The position numbers were made by a program, and so were the translations under genes. A stretch of 64,000 nt of DNA. Source: Nitrosococcus halophilus Nc 4 (GTDB taxonomy: Bacteria; Pseudomonadota; Gammaproteobacteria; Nitrosococcales; Nitrosococcaceae). Shown here one piece after another: positions 1-8,207 of the stretch; position 1 is the stretch's first letter; each line of letters begins with the position of its first letter. The DNA is taken from NCBI RefSeq assembly GCF_000024725.1, contig NC_013960.1:1386261-1450260 (forward strand), written 5' to 3'. Below the pieces are notes generated by a model, which was given only the letters and a program-made list of their open reading frames with translations, was not told the DNA's origin and did no database searches.

Positions 1-70
1 CGTGGCCTAAAGAGAAATATATACTTATTTATTCAATAACTTGTTGTTTTTTACGAGAACTCCATCACAA

Positions 71-87
71 TTGGCATAGGGTGTGCA
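71..87 (+). promoter_or_regulatory. Candidate sigma-54 (-24/-12) promoter
   Basis: TTGGCA followed by TGTGCA places GG at 73-74 and GC at 85-86 with exactly ten bases between them, the invariant spacing of RpoN promoters. The -12 element reads GTGC rather than TTGC. It lies about 90 bases upstream of the small double-glycine-leader peptide gene and points towards it. No enhancer-binding site is recognised because only 70 bases lie upstream in the window. This is pattern matching only. Confidence 0.4.
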
Positions 88-173
88 GCGAGAGGGTTGA
101 GCATAAAAGGCTCAGCAAATTTTAAATTTTAGCCTAACGAATATTTTTAGCTTGAAGAGGAGGATCCTAGAAG

Positions 174-416
174 ATGGCTATTCTCGTACTTAAAGATCTG
201 CCTGAGGCGCGGGAGCTCAGCCCCGAGGCCCGCGCTGCTGTGGTGGGTGGTTTCCAATTACCCAGCTTAAGCTTAAGTGAGCGAATGCAAGCTCACCCGC
301 TCTGGCCATTAACCCCTTCCCCGGAAGTGGTCCCCATGTCCACGAATAGGGAAACCCAGAGTCGGACCCAGCATCATTCGTTATCGAACACGGTATCCCA
401 AACTCTCAGTTATTAA
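174..416 (+). CDS. Small peptide with double-glycine leader (RiPP/bacteriocin precursor-like)
   Basis: This 80-residue product begins with a charged leader (MAILVLKDLPEAREL) followed by SPEARAAVVGG, ending in Gly-Gly at residues 25-26. That is the layout of double-glycine secretion leaders cut by peptidase-containing ABC exporters. The remaining 54 residues are rich in Ser, Thr, Pro and Gln and have no Cys, so a lanthipeptide or disulfide core is not suggested. An AGGAGG ribosome site lies ten bases before the ATG, and a sigma-54-like promoter sits further upstream. No modification enzyme or exporter is visible in the window; the gene may belong to a cluster off the left edge or be an orphan. 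A short leader of this type also occurs in proteins of unknown function, so the secreted-peptide role is an inference. Confidence 0.6.
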   Translation: MAILVLKDLPEARELSPEARAAVVGGFQLPSLSLSERMQAHPLWPLTPSPEVVPMSTNRETQSRTQHHSLSNTVSQTLSY

Positions 417-526
417 TCTCTACTGGTCAGGCGATGGGGTTTAGTTTCATCGCCTACCTTTTCAAAGTTAATTTTTAAGGCTATCTTGAGCCCCAGAACG
501 CTCTTGAAGAGTTCGCTTTATGGTAA

Positions 527-603
527 TAGGCTTCTCTTCGTGCGCACAGCGCACGCTACTTGTCGGCTCGTAGGGGCGGTTAAGCTGCGTGAAACCGATC
601 CCA
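527..603. repeat. Dispersed palindromic repeat, GTGCGC-ACA-GCGCAC family
   Basis: The core CTTCGTGCGCACAGCGCAC contains a six-base inverted repeat around ACA and is followed by CTCGTAGGGGCGGTT. Related copies lie near 13281, 48573 and 50064. It sits in the untranslated stretch before the DUF885 gene, which is the main reason for rejecting an upstream TTG start at 486: that extension would translate the repeat. Confidence 0.7.
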
Positions 604-629
604 TTGTAATAGGCGCTAAGGGGACAAAA

Positions 630-2357
630 ATGAGAAAAACTTTTTCTTTCTTTTCAGGGGGTATAGTCGTTTTCTTTTTGACCTTACTCCTGTTTTTCGT
701 AGGTGTCCAAGAGACGCGAGCAGCAGAAAATAATACCGACTGGGATGCATTCGTTCACAATTTCATCGAAGAATATTTTGTTGTCAATCCTGACTTTGCC
801 GTTCGTGCGGGTCGGCATGAGTTTGATGGCAAGCTGCCTGATTGGAGTCCAGAAGCGCTTGCCAAAGAGGTCAAGCGCCTGCGGTCGGAACGCCAACGGG
901 CCCTTGCTTTTGATTCAGATTCCTTAACGGCAAGTCAGCGTTTTGAGCGTGATTATTTAATTGCCTGGATTGATAAGGATCTCTTCTGGTTGGAGACTTC
1001 GGAATGGCCTTATAAAAATCCAGCATTCTATACTCAAGAGCTTGATCCCAATGTTTACCTTAGCCGCCCCTATGCTCCGCTAGAAGAACGTATGCGAGCT
1101 TATATTGCTTACACCAGAGCCATTCCCACCGCAGCCAAACAAATTCGCCATAACCTGAGGACGCCGCTGCCACGAACCTATGTGGACATTGGCGAGAAGG
1201 TATTCGGAGGTCTCGCCGCTTACTATGAAAAAGATGCGCTGGCCATTTTCAGCGCCGTGGATAACGCGCAGTTGCAGAGAAAATTTCGGGCGGCCAATAA
1301 GCGAGCTATTGAAGCGATGAGGGAACTGCAACAGTGGATGCAGGCACAACGAGACAATGCCACCGATGACTTTGCTTTAGGTGCGCCTCTTTTTCGGGCC
1401 CTGTTGCGGGAGACCGAGCGGGTAAAAGTGCCTATTGAGCGGTTAGAGAAAATAGGGCGTCAAGATCTTGAGCGCAATCTTGCGGCATTGCAGAAGGCGT
1501 GCGGAGATTATGCCCCTGGCAAGACAATACCGGAGTGCATTGAAAAAGCCCAGGCGGTAAAACCTGAAAAGGGTCCTGTTGAGGAAGCACGCCGCCAGCT
1601 CCAGGAACTTAAGGCCTTTGTCATTGCTAAAGATCTAGTCACGATTCCAGGCACTGAGCAAGCTCAGGTGGAGCCTTCCCCCCCTTATATGCAATGGAAT
1701 TTTGCCTATATCGACATTCCTGGTCCTTTTGATAAAGCGTTACCTTCTGTTTACTATGTGGCGCCGCCTGATCCGTCCTGGTCTAAGGAAGAACAAGAAG
1801 CCTACATTCCGGATAAGGCAGACCTATTGTTTGTCTCGGTCCATGAAGTTTGGCCGGGCCATTTTTTACAGTTCTTACACTCCAACCGGGTGGCTTCCCC
1901 AGTGGGAAAACTTTTTGTGGGTTACGGCTTTGCTGAAGGTTGGGCCCACTATGCGGAGGAACTGATGTGGGAAGCCGGGTTAGGTAATGGCGATCCAGAA
2001 ATTCATATCGGTCAATTGCTCAATGCCCTATTGCGAAATGTGCGTTACCTTTCCGCCATTGGCTTGCACGCCCAAAGGATGACTTTAGCAGAATCAGAAC
2101 AGATGTTTCGGGAATTTGCCTATCAGGATGCGGGTACGGCAAGGCAACAGGCGGCGCGGGGAACCTTTGATCCGGCCTATATCACCTATACCTTGGGGAA
2201 GTTGATGATTAAGAAGTTACGGGAAGAGTGGACTGCTTCTCGGGGAGGACGCGAGGGGTGGCGGGCGTTCCACGATAAATTTCTTTCCTATGGTGGGCCC
2301 CCTATTCCATTAATTCGGAAAGAGATGCTAGGGAGTAGTGCAGGTTCCCCTCTCTAA
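630..2357 (+). CDS. Secreted DUF885 family protein, probable metallopeptidase
   Basis: The 575-residue product belongs to the DUF885 family of secreted putative zinc hydrolases. A signal peptide is clear: MRKTFSFF, then a long hydrophobic core ending near ETRAAE at about residue 33. The family hallmark HEVWPGHFLQ (His405, Glu406, His411) gives an HExxPGH zinc-type motif, and the conserved EGWAHYAEELM segment follows as expected. The length is normal. I chose the ATG at 630 because AAGGGGA precedes it and the signal peptide begins there; the longer frame from 486 runs through a dispersed repeat. It is probably periplasmic and acts on peptides or esters; the substrate cannot be inferred. A degraded MITE-like repeat and a hairpin follow the stop. 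Confidence 0.88.
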   Translation: MRKTFSFFSGGIVVFFLTLLLFFVGVQETRAAENNTDWDAFVHNFIEEYFVVNPDFAVRAGRHEFDGKLPDWSPEALAKEVKRLRSERQRALAFDSDSLTASQRFERDYLIAWIDKDLFWLETSEWPYKNPAFYTQELDPNVYLSRPYAPLEERMRAYIAYTRAIPTAAKQIRHNLRTPLPRTYVDIGEKVFGGLAAYYEKDALAIFSAVDNAQLQRKFRAANKRAIEAMRELQQWMQAQRDNATDDFALGAPLFRALLRETERVKVPIERLEKIGRQDLERNLAALQKACGDYAPGKTIPECIEKAQAVKPEKGPVEEARRQLQELKAFVIAKDLVTIPGTEQAQVEPSPPYMQWNFAYIDIPGPFDKALPSVYYVAPPDPSWSKEEQEAYIPDKADLLFVSVHEVWPGHFLQFLHSNRVASPVGKLFVGYGFAEGWAHYAEELMWEAGLGNGDPEIHIGQLLNALLRNVRYLSAIGLHAQRMTLAESEQMFREFAYQDAGTARQQAARGTFDPAYITYTLGKLMIKKLREEWTASRGGREGWRAFHDKFLSYGGPPIPLIRKEMLGSSAGSPL

Positions 2358-2371
2358 CTTTGGTTTCTCCC

Positions 2372-2504
2372 GGATAATTCATAAGATCACCACAAAGGCA
2401 CGAAGAACACAAAGAATAAGTAGATTAGAGAGGAACATTTTCATCAATTTCTTCCAACTGACTGAGATTTCTTTACCTTCGTGTACTTTGTGTCTTGGTG
2501 GTAA
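2372..2504. repeat. MITE-like repeat (TAGCCTG family), degraded copy
   Basis: Starts GGATAATTCATAAGATCACC, continues with CACAAAGGCAC and ends CTTTGTGTCTTGGTGGT, so the inner ends are inverted repeats of each other. It matches the full copies at 48322 and 63431 over most of its length but lacks the central TTTGCTTCGTTAGC segment and has decayed outer termini. Confidence 0.75.
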
Positions 2505-2528
2505 GCCCCTATCATCTGGGAATGATTT

Positions 2529-2584
2529 GTGGTGTTCCGCAAACCCGCTTTTGTTTGTTAGTAAAAAGGTTTGCGGGACACCAC
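2529..2584. terminator. Long hairpin between convergent genes
   Basis: A 17-base stem (GTGGTGTTCCGCAAACC at 2529-2545, GGTTTGCGGGACACCAC at 2568-2584) has a single G:T-type mismatch and a 22-base T/A-rich loop. It lies between the convergent DUF885 gene and the minus-strand YdjM-like gene. No strong T-run follows on either strand, so termination is plausible but a relic palindromic element is also possible. Confidence 0.5.
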
Positions 2585-2597
2585 TTATTTAGATTAC

Positions 2598-3164
2598 TCA
2601 ATGCCCCTGGTTGCTAACCTGCTGTTCTTTTTCTGTTTCTGTGGCCTCCAAAACTTCTCTTGTTTCCCAGAATAACCATAAAACGATAATACCGAGTCCT
2701 CCGCACATAATGCAGAACATATGCAGATGAAAATCGCTAATAGCCCCCCAGAAGCCATTGACTAACGAAAAGGGGGCAAAGGGTTGCATGTCGGCGTGCA
2801 TGATACTATCCATCAGGATATGGCTATAGGCGCCAAATGCTGCGGCTATAGCCGCTGCTCTCCATGAAATTTTAGGCGTAACATAGAGCCAGCGATAGTA
2901 TTTTTCTTTAAGCAAGGTATTCCATAATTTAATTCCCCACTGACATAGTGGTCTACCCACTAGAACGGCAAGTAAAATAATCAAGGTAGCGCCAAGATAG
3001 GTATGGAGAAATCGATGAACCGGTGATTCATTCTTGATGAGAAAATATAGTGCCTCCGTATCAATAGCTAATTGGGTAAACACAAACACAGGAAAACTAA
3101 AATATCGTGGCGTTACAGATTTCATCTGTAGGCCTAAGCCAAGATGTATGATGGTGGCTGGCAT
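2598..3164 (-). CDS. Multi-spanning membrane protein, YdjM/DUF4184-like putative metal-dependent hydrolase
   Basis: The 188-residue product has about four to five hydrophobic segments and clustered histidines in the pattern SPVHRFLHTYLGA and YSHILMDSIMHADMQPF. That pattern is typical of YdjM/PF04307-type and DUF4184-type inner-membrane proteins annotated as membrane-bound metal-dependent hydrolases. The C-terminus is a soluble charged tail. AGGGAG precedes the ATG by seven bases. It is monocistronic, convergent with the DUF885 gene and separated from it by the 2529-2584 hairpin. The family biochemistry is poorly known; I assign only membrane location and family resemblance. Confidence 0.6.
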   Translation of the reverse strand: MPATIIHLGLGLQMKSVTPRYFSFPVFVFTQLAIDTEALYFLIKNESPVHRFLHTYLGATLIILLAVLVGRPLCQWGIKLWNTLLKEKYYRWLYVTPKISWRAAAIAAAFGAYSHILMDSIMHADMQPFAPFSLVNGFWGAISDFHLHMFCIMCGGLGIIVLWLFWETREVLEATETEKEQQVSNQGH

Positions 3165-3369
3165 GGTCCAACTCCCTACACATGATATAAGGTAGTTAAA
3201 TTTTTACACCGAAATTAAAAGATTGACAACCCACCAATCAAAGGCGCGTGGCAAAGATTAGGCCGACTCTAAAGGGAAATTCCTCCCTGTTTTGGAGAAC
3301 ATAGGGAGATAGTGATGGTCTATCCTAAAAAGTAATCCTAGCCTTAAATCGTTTGCAGGAGGCGTAGCG

Positions 3370-3624
3370 ATGAAATGGTATAGCCTAGTTTTTGTAGGTC
3401 TATTTGGGACCAACATTCATGCTGACACCAGCATACGATGTGGAAAATGGGTTATTGAAGGCGGTGTGGAAACGTCTAATTATACGGTACTGAAAAAGTG
3501 CGGTGAGCCCACATTTCAGGACAGAAACCGCTGGATCTATGATAAAAATTCGAGAAAGATAATTAAAATCCTTTATTTTCATGAAGGTAAGTTAGAGTTT
3601 ATTAGAGATGAAATCCAGAACTAG
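3370..3624 (+). CDS. DUF2845 family small secreted protein
   Basis: The 84-residue product has a short signal peptide (MKWYSLVFVGLFGTNIHA) and the two conserved Cys blocks of DUF2845: IRCGKWVIEGG and VLKKCGEPTFQDR, followed by a Trp/Tyr-containing strand and a basic segment near ILYFHEGKL. The fold is related to small outer-membrane-assembly-type domains, but the function of DUF2845 is unknown. AGGAGG lies just upstream of the ATG. The last 23 bases overlap the 3' end of the convergent xdhC-like gene, so the two transcripts are antisense at their tails. It may form a disulfide in the periplasm. Confidence 0.75.
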   Translation: MKWYSLVFVGLFGTNIHADTSIRCGKWVIEGGVETSNYTVLKKCGEPTFQDRNRWIYDKNSRKIIKILYFHEGKLEFIRDEIQN

Positions 3625-4603
3625 CCTTTGCCAAAGCTTGCTTAGTGGAGGTGGTCGTGGAGTGCTCCCGGGCGTGGCGCAAGGCAGTGATCTCGGCAAG
3701 GATGGAAAGCGCAATTTCAGCCGGCGTGTGGGCATTGATAGGCAGACCGGCTGGACTATGAAGGCGGGAAAGTTGTGTCGGGGTCCACTCAAGGCGCTGG
3801 GCGAGCGGTTTCTGGGAGTGCTCATTGCCTATTTGAGCGCTGAGAGCGCCCACGTAGAAAAACTTTGATTCTAAAGCCTCTCGTAGCGCCATTTCATCCA
3901 GTTGGGGGTCGTGAGTCATGGCCACTACGGCGCCACAGGGGTCTAGGGCGAATTCTCTTACCATCTCGTCTGGCATGTCGGTGCGTAATTCCGTGCTAGG
4001 GAGATCCCAGGAATCGGCGTATTCGGGGCGGGGCTCGCAGACGATCACCTCATAGTCTAGGGCCAAGGCCATCTGGGCTAAGTAATGGGCAGAGGCTGTG
4101 GCGCCGATGAGTAATAGGCGCCAACGGGGGCTATAGACCGTGATGAGGGTCTTGCCGTTAAAATGCAACTGGCTGTCTGGTTGGCCTGGAAATGTTTCCG
4201 CATACCCACTGCCCATGTCCAGATGTCGGCAGACCACCTCTCGACGTGCGATCGCGGCAAGTATTTGTTTTAAGTTGTCCGGGGAGCGCACCGGTTCAAT
4301 CACTAATTGGAGGGTTCCCTCGCGAGGCAAGGGGCGATTGCGGGGAGGTTCGGCATTGGCCCCATAAGTGATGACTTCGGGCCGACAGGGTGATTCAATA
4401 GGCAGGCGCTGACGCAGGTCCTCTTCGACCCAGCCTGCGCAGAGAGAACCGGCTGAGCGTCCCTCGCTGCTGACGGCTAATTGAGCCCCTATCAAGTGGA
4501 AGGAGGAGCCCCAAGCTTTCACTACGGTGATCAGAAATCCATGTTGACCCGCCTCCAACCAGTGGACAAGGCGTTGTAGCGTTTCCTCATCGACTTTGTT
4601 CAT
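3602..4603 (-). CDS. XdhC/CoxI family protein
   Basis: The 333-residue product resembles XdhC/CoxI proteins, which help insert or sulfurate the molybdenum cofactor in xanthine dehydrogenase-type enzymes. The N-terminal XdhC_CoxI block (GFLITVVKAWGSSFHLIGAQ ... GSLCAGWVEEDL) is followed by a Rossmann segment (LLLIGATASAHYLAQMA) and a C-terminal XdhC Rossmann region ending with NAHTPAEIALSILAEI, the usual family signature. No molybdenum hydroxylase subunit lies nearby, so its client is elsewhere or it has another role. Its ATG overlaps the stop of the upstream SDR gene by four bases (ATGA), so the pair is probably translated together. The tail overlaps the DUF2845 gene. Confidence 0.82.
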   Translation of the reverse strand: MNKVDEETLQRLVHWLEAGQHGFLITVVKAWGSSFHLIGAQLAVSSEGRSAGSLCAGWVEEDLRQRLPIESPCRPEVITYGANAEPPRNRPLPREGTLQLVIEPVRSPDNLKQILAAIARREVVCRHLDMGSGYAETFPGQPDSQLHFNGKTLITVYSPRWRLLLIGATASAHYLAQMALALDYEVIVCEPRPEYADSWDLPSTELRTDMPDEMVREFALDPCGAVVAMTHDPQLDEMALREALESKFFYVGALSAQIGNEHSQKPLAQRLEWTPTQLSRLHSPAGLPINAHTPAEIALSILAEITALRHAREHSTTTSTKQALAKASSGFHL

Positions 4604-5367
4604 GACACCATGCCGCCGTTGATATTAAGATGCTGGCCGGTAATAAAGGACGCCTCGTCGGAAACGAGATATAAGGCGGCATAGGCCACGTCTTCGGGAG
4701 TGCCGAAACGCTGCAAGGGGGTGGCTTCGACCACTGCTTGGTAAGCCTCCGGCGTCATGGCTTCTTTGGCAAAAGAAGTTTCTATCCAGCCGGGGGCCAG
4801 TTCATTGACCCGGACTTCTGGAGCATAGGAGCGGGCCAGGCTTTTACTAAAGCTCAACACCCCCCCTTTGACCGCAGCAAACATCTCCGGGTTAGGATCG
4901 GGCATACCGTGCAGTACGTGGTCCCAGGACATATTGAGAATTACTCCGCCGCCAGCTTTTTTCATTAAAGGCGCTATTCGCCAACAACACAGAATAGTGC
5001 CCCGCAAGTCAACGGCAATGAGTTGGTCTAGTTTCTCAATGTGGCTAAGCTGGGGTCCTGGCCCCGTGAGAATATCGGCCCCCGCATTGTTGACCCAGAT
5101 ATGGATTCGACCTTGTGTTTCCAGGGTAGACTGGACCAAGCGATCGACCTCTTCGATTTTGGAGATATCCGCCTGAATCGCTCTAGCTTGGCCTCCGTTG
5201 CGGGTAATTTCCTCCACCACCTCTTCAGCCTGGGCCTTGGAGCGGCGGTAGTTGACAATCACCTGTGCCCCGTGGCGGGCAAACAGGAGGGCTATCGCCC
5301 GTCCGATGCCGCTACTGGCGCCGGTCACTACCGCAGTCTTGTTGGCGAGGCGTTGTTCCTGGGTCAT
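4600..5367 (-). CDS. SDR family oxidoreductase with catalytic Tyr replaced by Phe
   Basis: The 255-residue product is a classical-length short-chain dehydrogenase/reductase. The NAD(P) site TGASSGIG (residues 15-22), NNAG (93-96), the catalytic-region Ser147 and the C-terminal FITGQHLNINGG segment are all present. The active-site YxxxK motif reads FAAVK: Phe163 (TTT codon) with Lys167. Since the Tyr hydroxyl is the general acid/base in SDRs, normal redox catalysis should be impaired; the protein may be a binding or regulatory homologue or use another residue. It lies 31 bases downstream of lon and overlaps the xdhC-like gene by ATGA, suggesting one transcript with the Lon-Hsp20 genes. Confidence 0.85.
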   Translation of the reverse strand: MTQEQRLANKTAVVTGASSGIGRAIALLFARHGAQVIVNYRRSKAQAEEVVEEITRNGGQARAIQADISKIEEVDRLVQSTLETQGRIHIWVNNAGADILTGPGPQLSHIEKLDQLIAVDLRGTILCCWRIAPLMKKAGGGVILNMSWDHVLHGMPDPNPEMFAAVKGGVLSFSKSLARSYAPEVRVNELAPGWIETSFAKEAMTPEAYQAVVEATPLQRFGTPEDVAYAALYLVSDEASFITGQHLNINGGMVS

Positions 5368-5398
5368 GGGATCATTCGATCTAGGGGCAAACCCTCCA

Positions 5399-7738
5399 CT
5401 AGGCAGCCCCCCGGCTGTGCAGCCTGTTCAACTCCGGGATAGCGGCAGTGAGCACCTCTTCGATCCGCTCGGCAAGAATGAATTGGAGGCTTTGCCGGAC
5501 ATGCTCCGGGATTTCCCGGAGATCTTTTTCATTTTCTTTGGGGAGGATGATCCGTCGGATGCCAGCCCGGTGGGCGGCAAGCACCTTTTCCTTAATCCCT
5601 CCCACGGGAAGGACTAAGCCGCTCAGGGTGATTTCCCCCGTCATCGCCGTATCGTTTCGGACAGGCCAATGGGCATAGGCGGAGGTAAGCGCCGTGGCCA
5701 TGGTGACTCCCGCCGAGGGGCCATCCTTAGGAATGGCGCCCGCCGGAACATGAATGTGGACCCCTGATTCTCGGATGCTTTTTTGATCGATCCTTAGTTC
5801 CTCGGCATGGGACCAGAGGTAGCTTTGGGCGGCTTTGGCCGATTCTTGCATGATATTGCCCAGTTGCCCGGTCAGGGTCAGGCCCTTGCCTTCCGGCAGA
5901 AGCGCGGCTTCCACGTAGAGGACATCGCCGCCTGCTTCGGTCCAGGCGAGACCTGCCGCCACTCCGGGAGGGAGTTGTTGGCGCACCTCTTCGGCGAAGA
6001 AGCGCTCTGGTCCTAGTAATTCAACCAATTTTTTTGGTTTGACTGTCATCGGTTGAGTCTGACCTTCGGCGACCTGGGTCGCTACTTTGCGGGCAATCCG
6101 CCCTAGCACGCGCTCTAGCTCCCGCACCCCCGCTTCCCGGGTATAGCGACGGATAACGTAACGCAATGTTTCATCGGGGATGGAAAGCTGAATCTCCGAG
6201 AGGCCGGCTTCTCCAATTTGCCGCCCAATCAGATAACGGCGGGCAATCTGTTGTTTTTCCTCGTCACTGTAGCCGGGTAGCCGGAGGACCTCCATTCGGT
6301 CCAGCAGGGGACGGGGGATGGTATCCAAGGTGTTGGCGGTGGTGACGAAGAAGACCTTGGAGAGGTCAAAGGGCAGATCCAAATAATTGTCATGGAATTC
6401 CACGTTTTGGGCGGGATCAAGCACCTCCAGTAATGCCGCCGCCGGATCACCGCGAAAATCCCGGCCCAATTTGTCAATCTCATCCAGCATCAAGAGAGGA
6501 TTCTTGTAGCCGGCGCGGCGGATGGCGCGAATGATCCGACCGGGCATGGCGCCAATGTAAGTGCGGCGGTGGCCCCGTAACTCGGCTTCATCATGCAAGC
6601 CGCCGAGGCTCATGCGCTCGAATTTCCGGCCCAGGGCCCGGGCAATGGACTGTCCCACCGAGGTCTTACCGACCCCCGGAGGGCCCACGAAGCAAAGAAT
6701 GGGTGATTTCGCCTCAGGGTTGAGTTTCATTACCGCCAGGTGTTCGATGATCCGTTCTTTAACGTCCTCCAAGTCGAAGTGGTCCTCATCGAGGATCTCG
6801 CGAGCCCTCTTGAGATCTAAACGGTCTTCGGTGGTTTTATTCCAGGGCAGTTCGAGGGCCAGCTCCACGTAACCGCGGGTCAACTGATAATCAGGGGCAG
6901 CTGAGGGCATCCGTTCCAAGCGGGTAAGTTCTTTTTCCACTTCTTTACGCACCAGTTCCGGGAGCTCAGTTTCTTCCATTCGCCGGCGCAATTCGCTGAT
7001 TTCGGCCTGTTCAGGGCTTTTTTCTCCCAATTCTTCTTGGATGGCCTCTAACTGTTGGCGCAGCACATATTCCCGCTGTTTTTTATCTATCTCGGTTTGG
7101 GCCGTGCTGGTAATTTTTTGACGCACCTCCAGTACCTGCACTTCATGGTTGAGGTAGCGGTACATCAAATGCAAGGCTTCCGCTTGGGTGGCAGCGGCTA
7201 GCAGTTCTTTCTCCTTGTCAAAATCCAGCGACAGGACAGAGGTGAGGAGATAAATCTGGTGAAGGGGTTTTTCTACGTCGGAAATGATGTGGTGGATGCT
7301 GACCTGGACTTGGGGCTGTACCAGTTCGATCATTCTGCCCGCCAATTCGATGACGGTTCGGTGCAAGGCTTCGATTTCAGTGCCCGTATCGGACGGTTCA
7401 GGGAGGGTCGTTACTTTGAGGGACAGATAAGGTTCCGCTTGGACCGTTTCTAACTGTTCCACCCGCTCTATTCCCTGAACTAGAATTTGGACCGTGTCCC
7501 CGCTGCGGGCCATCTTTTTGATCACGCCCACCGTACCAAAGCGAAACAAATCGTCTGCTGTCGGTTCCTCGGTCCGGGGATTGTGTTGGGGAAAAACGGC
7601 AATCAGTTTATCTTCGCTGGCCAGTGCGGTCTCTACTGCAGCTATGGACTTTGAGCGTCCCACTGATAGGGGAAGAACCAAGTGGGGAAAGAGGACAGTA
7701 TTTTTAAGCGGCAGTGTCGGATAGGTGCTGTGTTCCAT
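5399..7738 (-). CDS. lon: ATP-dependent Lon protease
   Basis: The 779-residue product has full Lon architecture: an N-terminal substrate-binding LAN domain starting PTLPLKNTVLFPHLVLPL, a coiled middle, an AAA+ module with Walker A GPPGVGKTS and Walker B LLMLDEIDKLG, and a C-terminal serine-lysine protease domain. The catalytic dyad is Ser675 (GPSAGV) and Lys718 (GGIKEK), the 43-residue spacing of E. coli Lon. It degrades misfolded and regulatory proteins in the cytoplasm. The ribosome site AGGGGGG overlaps the hsp20 tail and the ATG follows the hsp20 stop by one base, so small heat-shock protein and protease are co-expressed. The usual clpX/hupB neighbours are absent, so this may be a second, stress-linked Lon; whether another copy exists cannot be seen here. 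Confidence 0.96.
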   Translation of the reverse strand: MEHSTYPTLPLKNTVLFPHLVLPLSVGRSKSIAAVETALASEDKLIAVFPQHNPRTEEPTADDLFRFGTVGVIKKMARSGDTVQILVQGIERVEQLETVQAEPYLSLKVTTLPEPSDTGTEIEALHRTVIELAGRMIELVQPQVQVSIHHIISDVEKPLHQIYLLTSVLSLDFDKEKELLAAATQAEALHLMYRYLNHEVQVLEVRQKITSTAQTEIDKKQREYVLRQQLEAIQEELGEKSPEQAEISELRRRMEETELPELVRKEVEKELTRLERMPSAAPDYQLTRGYVELALELPWNKTTEDRLDLKRAREILDEDHFDLEDVKERIIEHLAVMKLNPEAKSPILCFVGPPGVGKTSVGQSIARALGRKFERMSLGGLHDEAELRGHRRTYIGAMPGRIIRAIRRAGYKNPLLMLDEIDKLGRDFRGDPAAALLEVLDPAQNVEFHDNYLDLPFDLSKVFFVTTANTLDTIPRPLLDRMEVLRLPGYSDEEKQQIARRYLIGRQIGEAGLSEIQLSIPDETLRYVIRRYTREAGVRELERVLGRIARKVATQVAEGQTQPMTVKPKKLVELLGPERFFAEEVRQQLPPGVAAGLAWTEAGGDVLYVEAALLPEGKGLTLTGQLGNIMQESAKAAQSYLWSHAEELRIDQKSIRESGVHIHVPAGAIPKDGPSAGVTMATALTSAYAHWPVRNDTAMTGEITLSGLVLPVGGIKEKVLAAHRAGIRRIILPKENEKDLREIPEHVRQSLQFILAERIEEVLTAAIPELNRLHSRGAA

Positions 7739-7739
7739 A

Positions 7740-8114
7740 TCACAACCCCCCTTTAGGCGCTGTTTTTAGCCAAATGAGTAGCATGCCATCACGATACTCG
7801 GTGGTGATACGGGCGTGTTCCAAGTGGGTGGGAAGCTCAATCACGCGCTTAAAGCGATTATAAGCAATCTCCATAGAGTAATATTGCTGCCCGGTTTCCA
7901 CGATCCAGTCTCGGCGCAAACCCTGGATGATCAGGTGTTGTCCCCGGACACTCAGGTGGATGTCCTCGCTGCGAACTCCGGCAAGATCGAGTTTAACCAA
8001 CCATCCTTGTTCAATGCGGTAGATATCGGCGGAGGGTTGCCAAATGTTTTTTTGGTAGATCCCATTTTCAGAATTAATCAATATTTGCATCACTCTAGAG
8101 AGATACATTGCCAT
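7740..8114 (-). CDS. Hsp20/alpha-crystallin family small heat-shock protein
   Basis: The 124-residue product is an alpha-crystallin-domain chaperone: WQPSADIYRIEQGWLVKLDLAGVRSEDI leads into the sandwich strands, the RRDWIVE loop replaces the common GER segment, and the domain closes with an ELPTHLE...RDGMLLIWLKTAPK pattern, which corresponds to the conserved LPxxVd...ngvL.i.lpk ending. There is no obvious C-terminal IxI tail. It would hold unfolding proteins for refolding or degradation. It is followed after one base by lon, a functional pairing. The exact start is uncertain: ATG codons occur at 8114, 8108 and 8090 and none has a strong ribosome site; the conserved domain is unaffected by the choice. 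Confidence 0.85.
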   Translation of the reverse strand: MAMYLSRVMQILINSENGIYQKNIWQPSADIYRIEQGWLVKLDLAGVRSEDIHLSVRGQHLIIQGLRRDWIVETGQQYYSMEIAYNRFKRVIELPTHLEHARITTEYRDGMLLIWLKTAPKGGL

Positions 8115-8207
8115 AGAAGTAGAAAATTGTCTGTCGCGATGGCCCTGAAGACTATTGAATAATTAAATCCTAGGAGATAAATGCCCTAGCGGCAAGGCGT
8201 AAGCGGA

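Noticed and set aside
486-629. N-terminal extension of the DUF885 protein from a TTG at 486
   Set aside because: It translates a dispersed palindromic repeat and hides the signal peptide; a ribosome site supports the ATG at 630.
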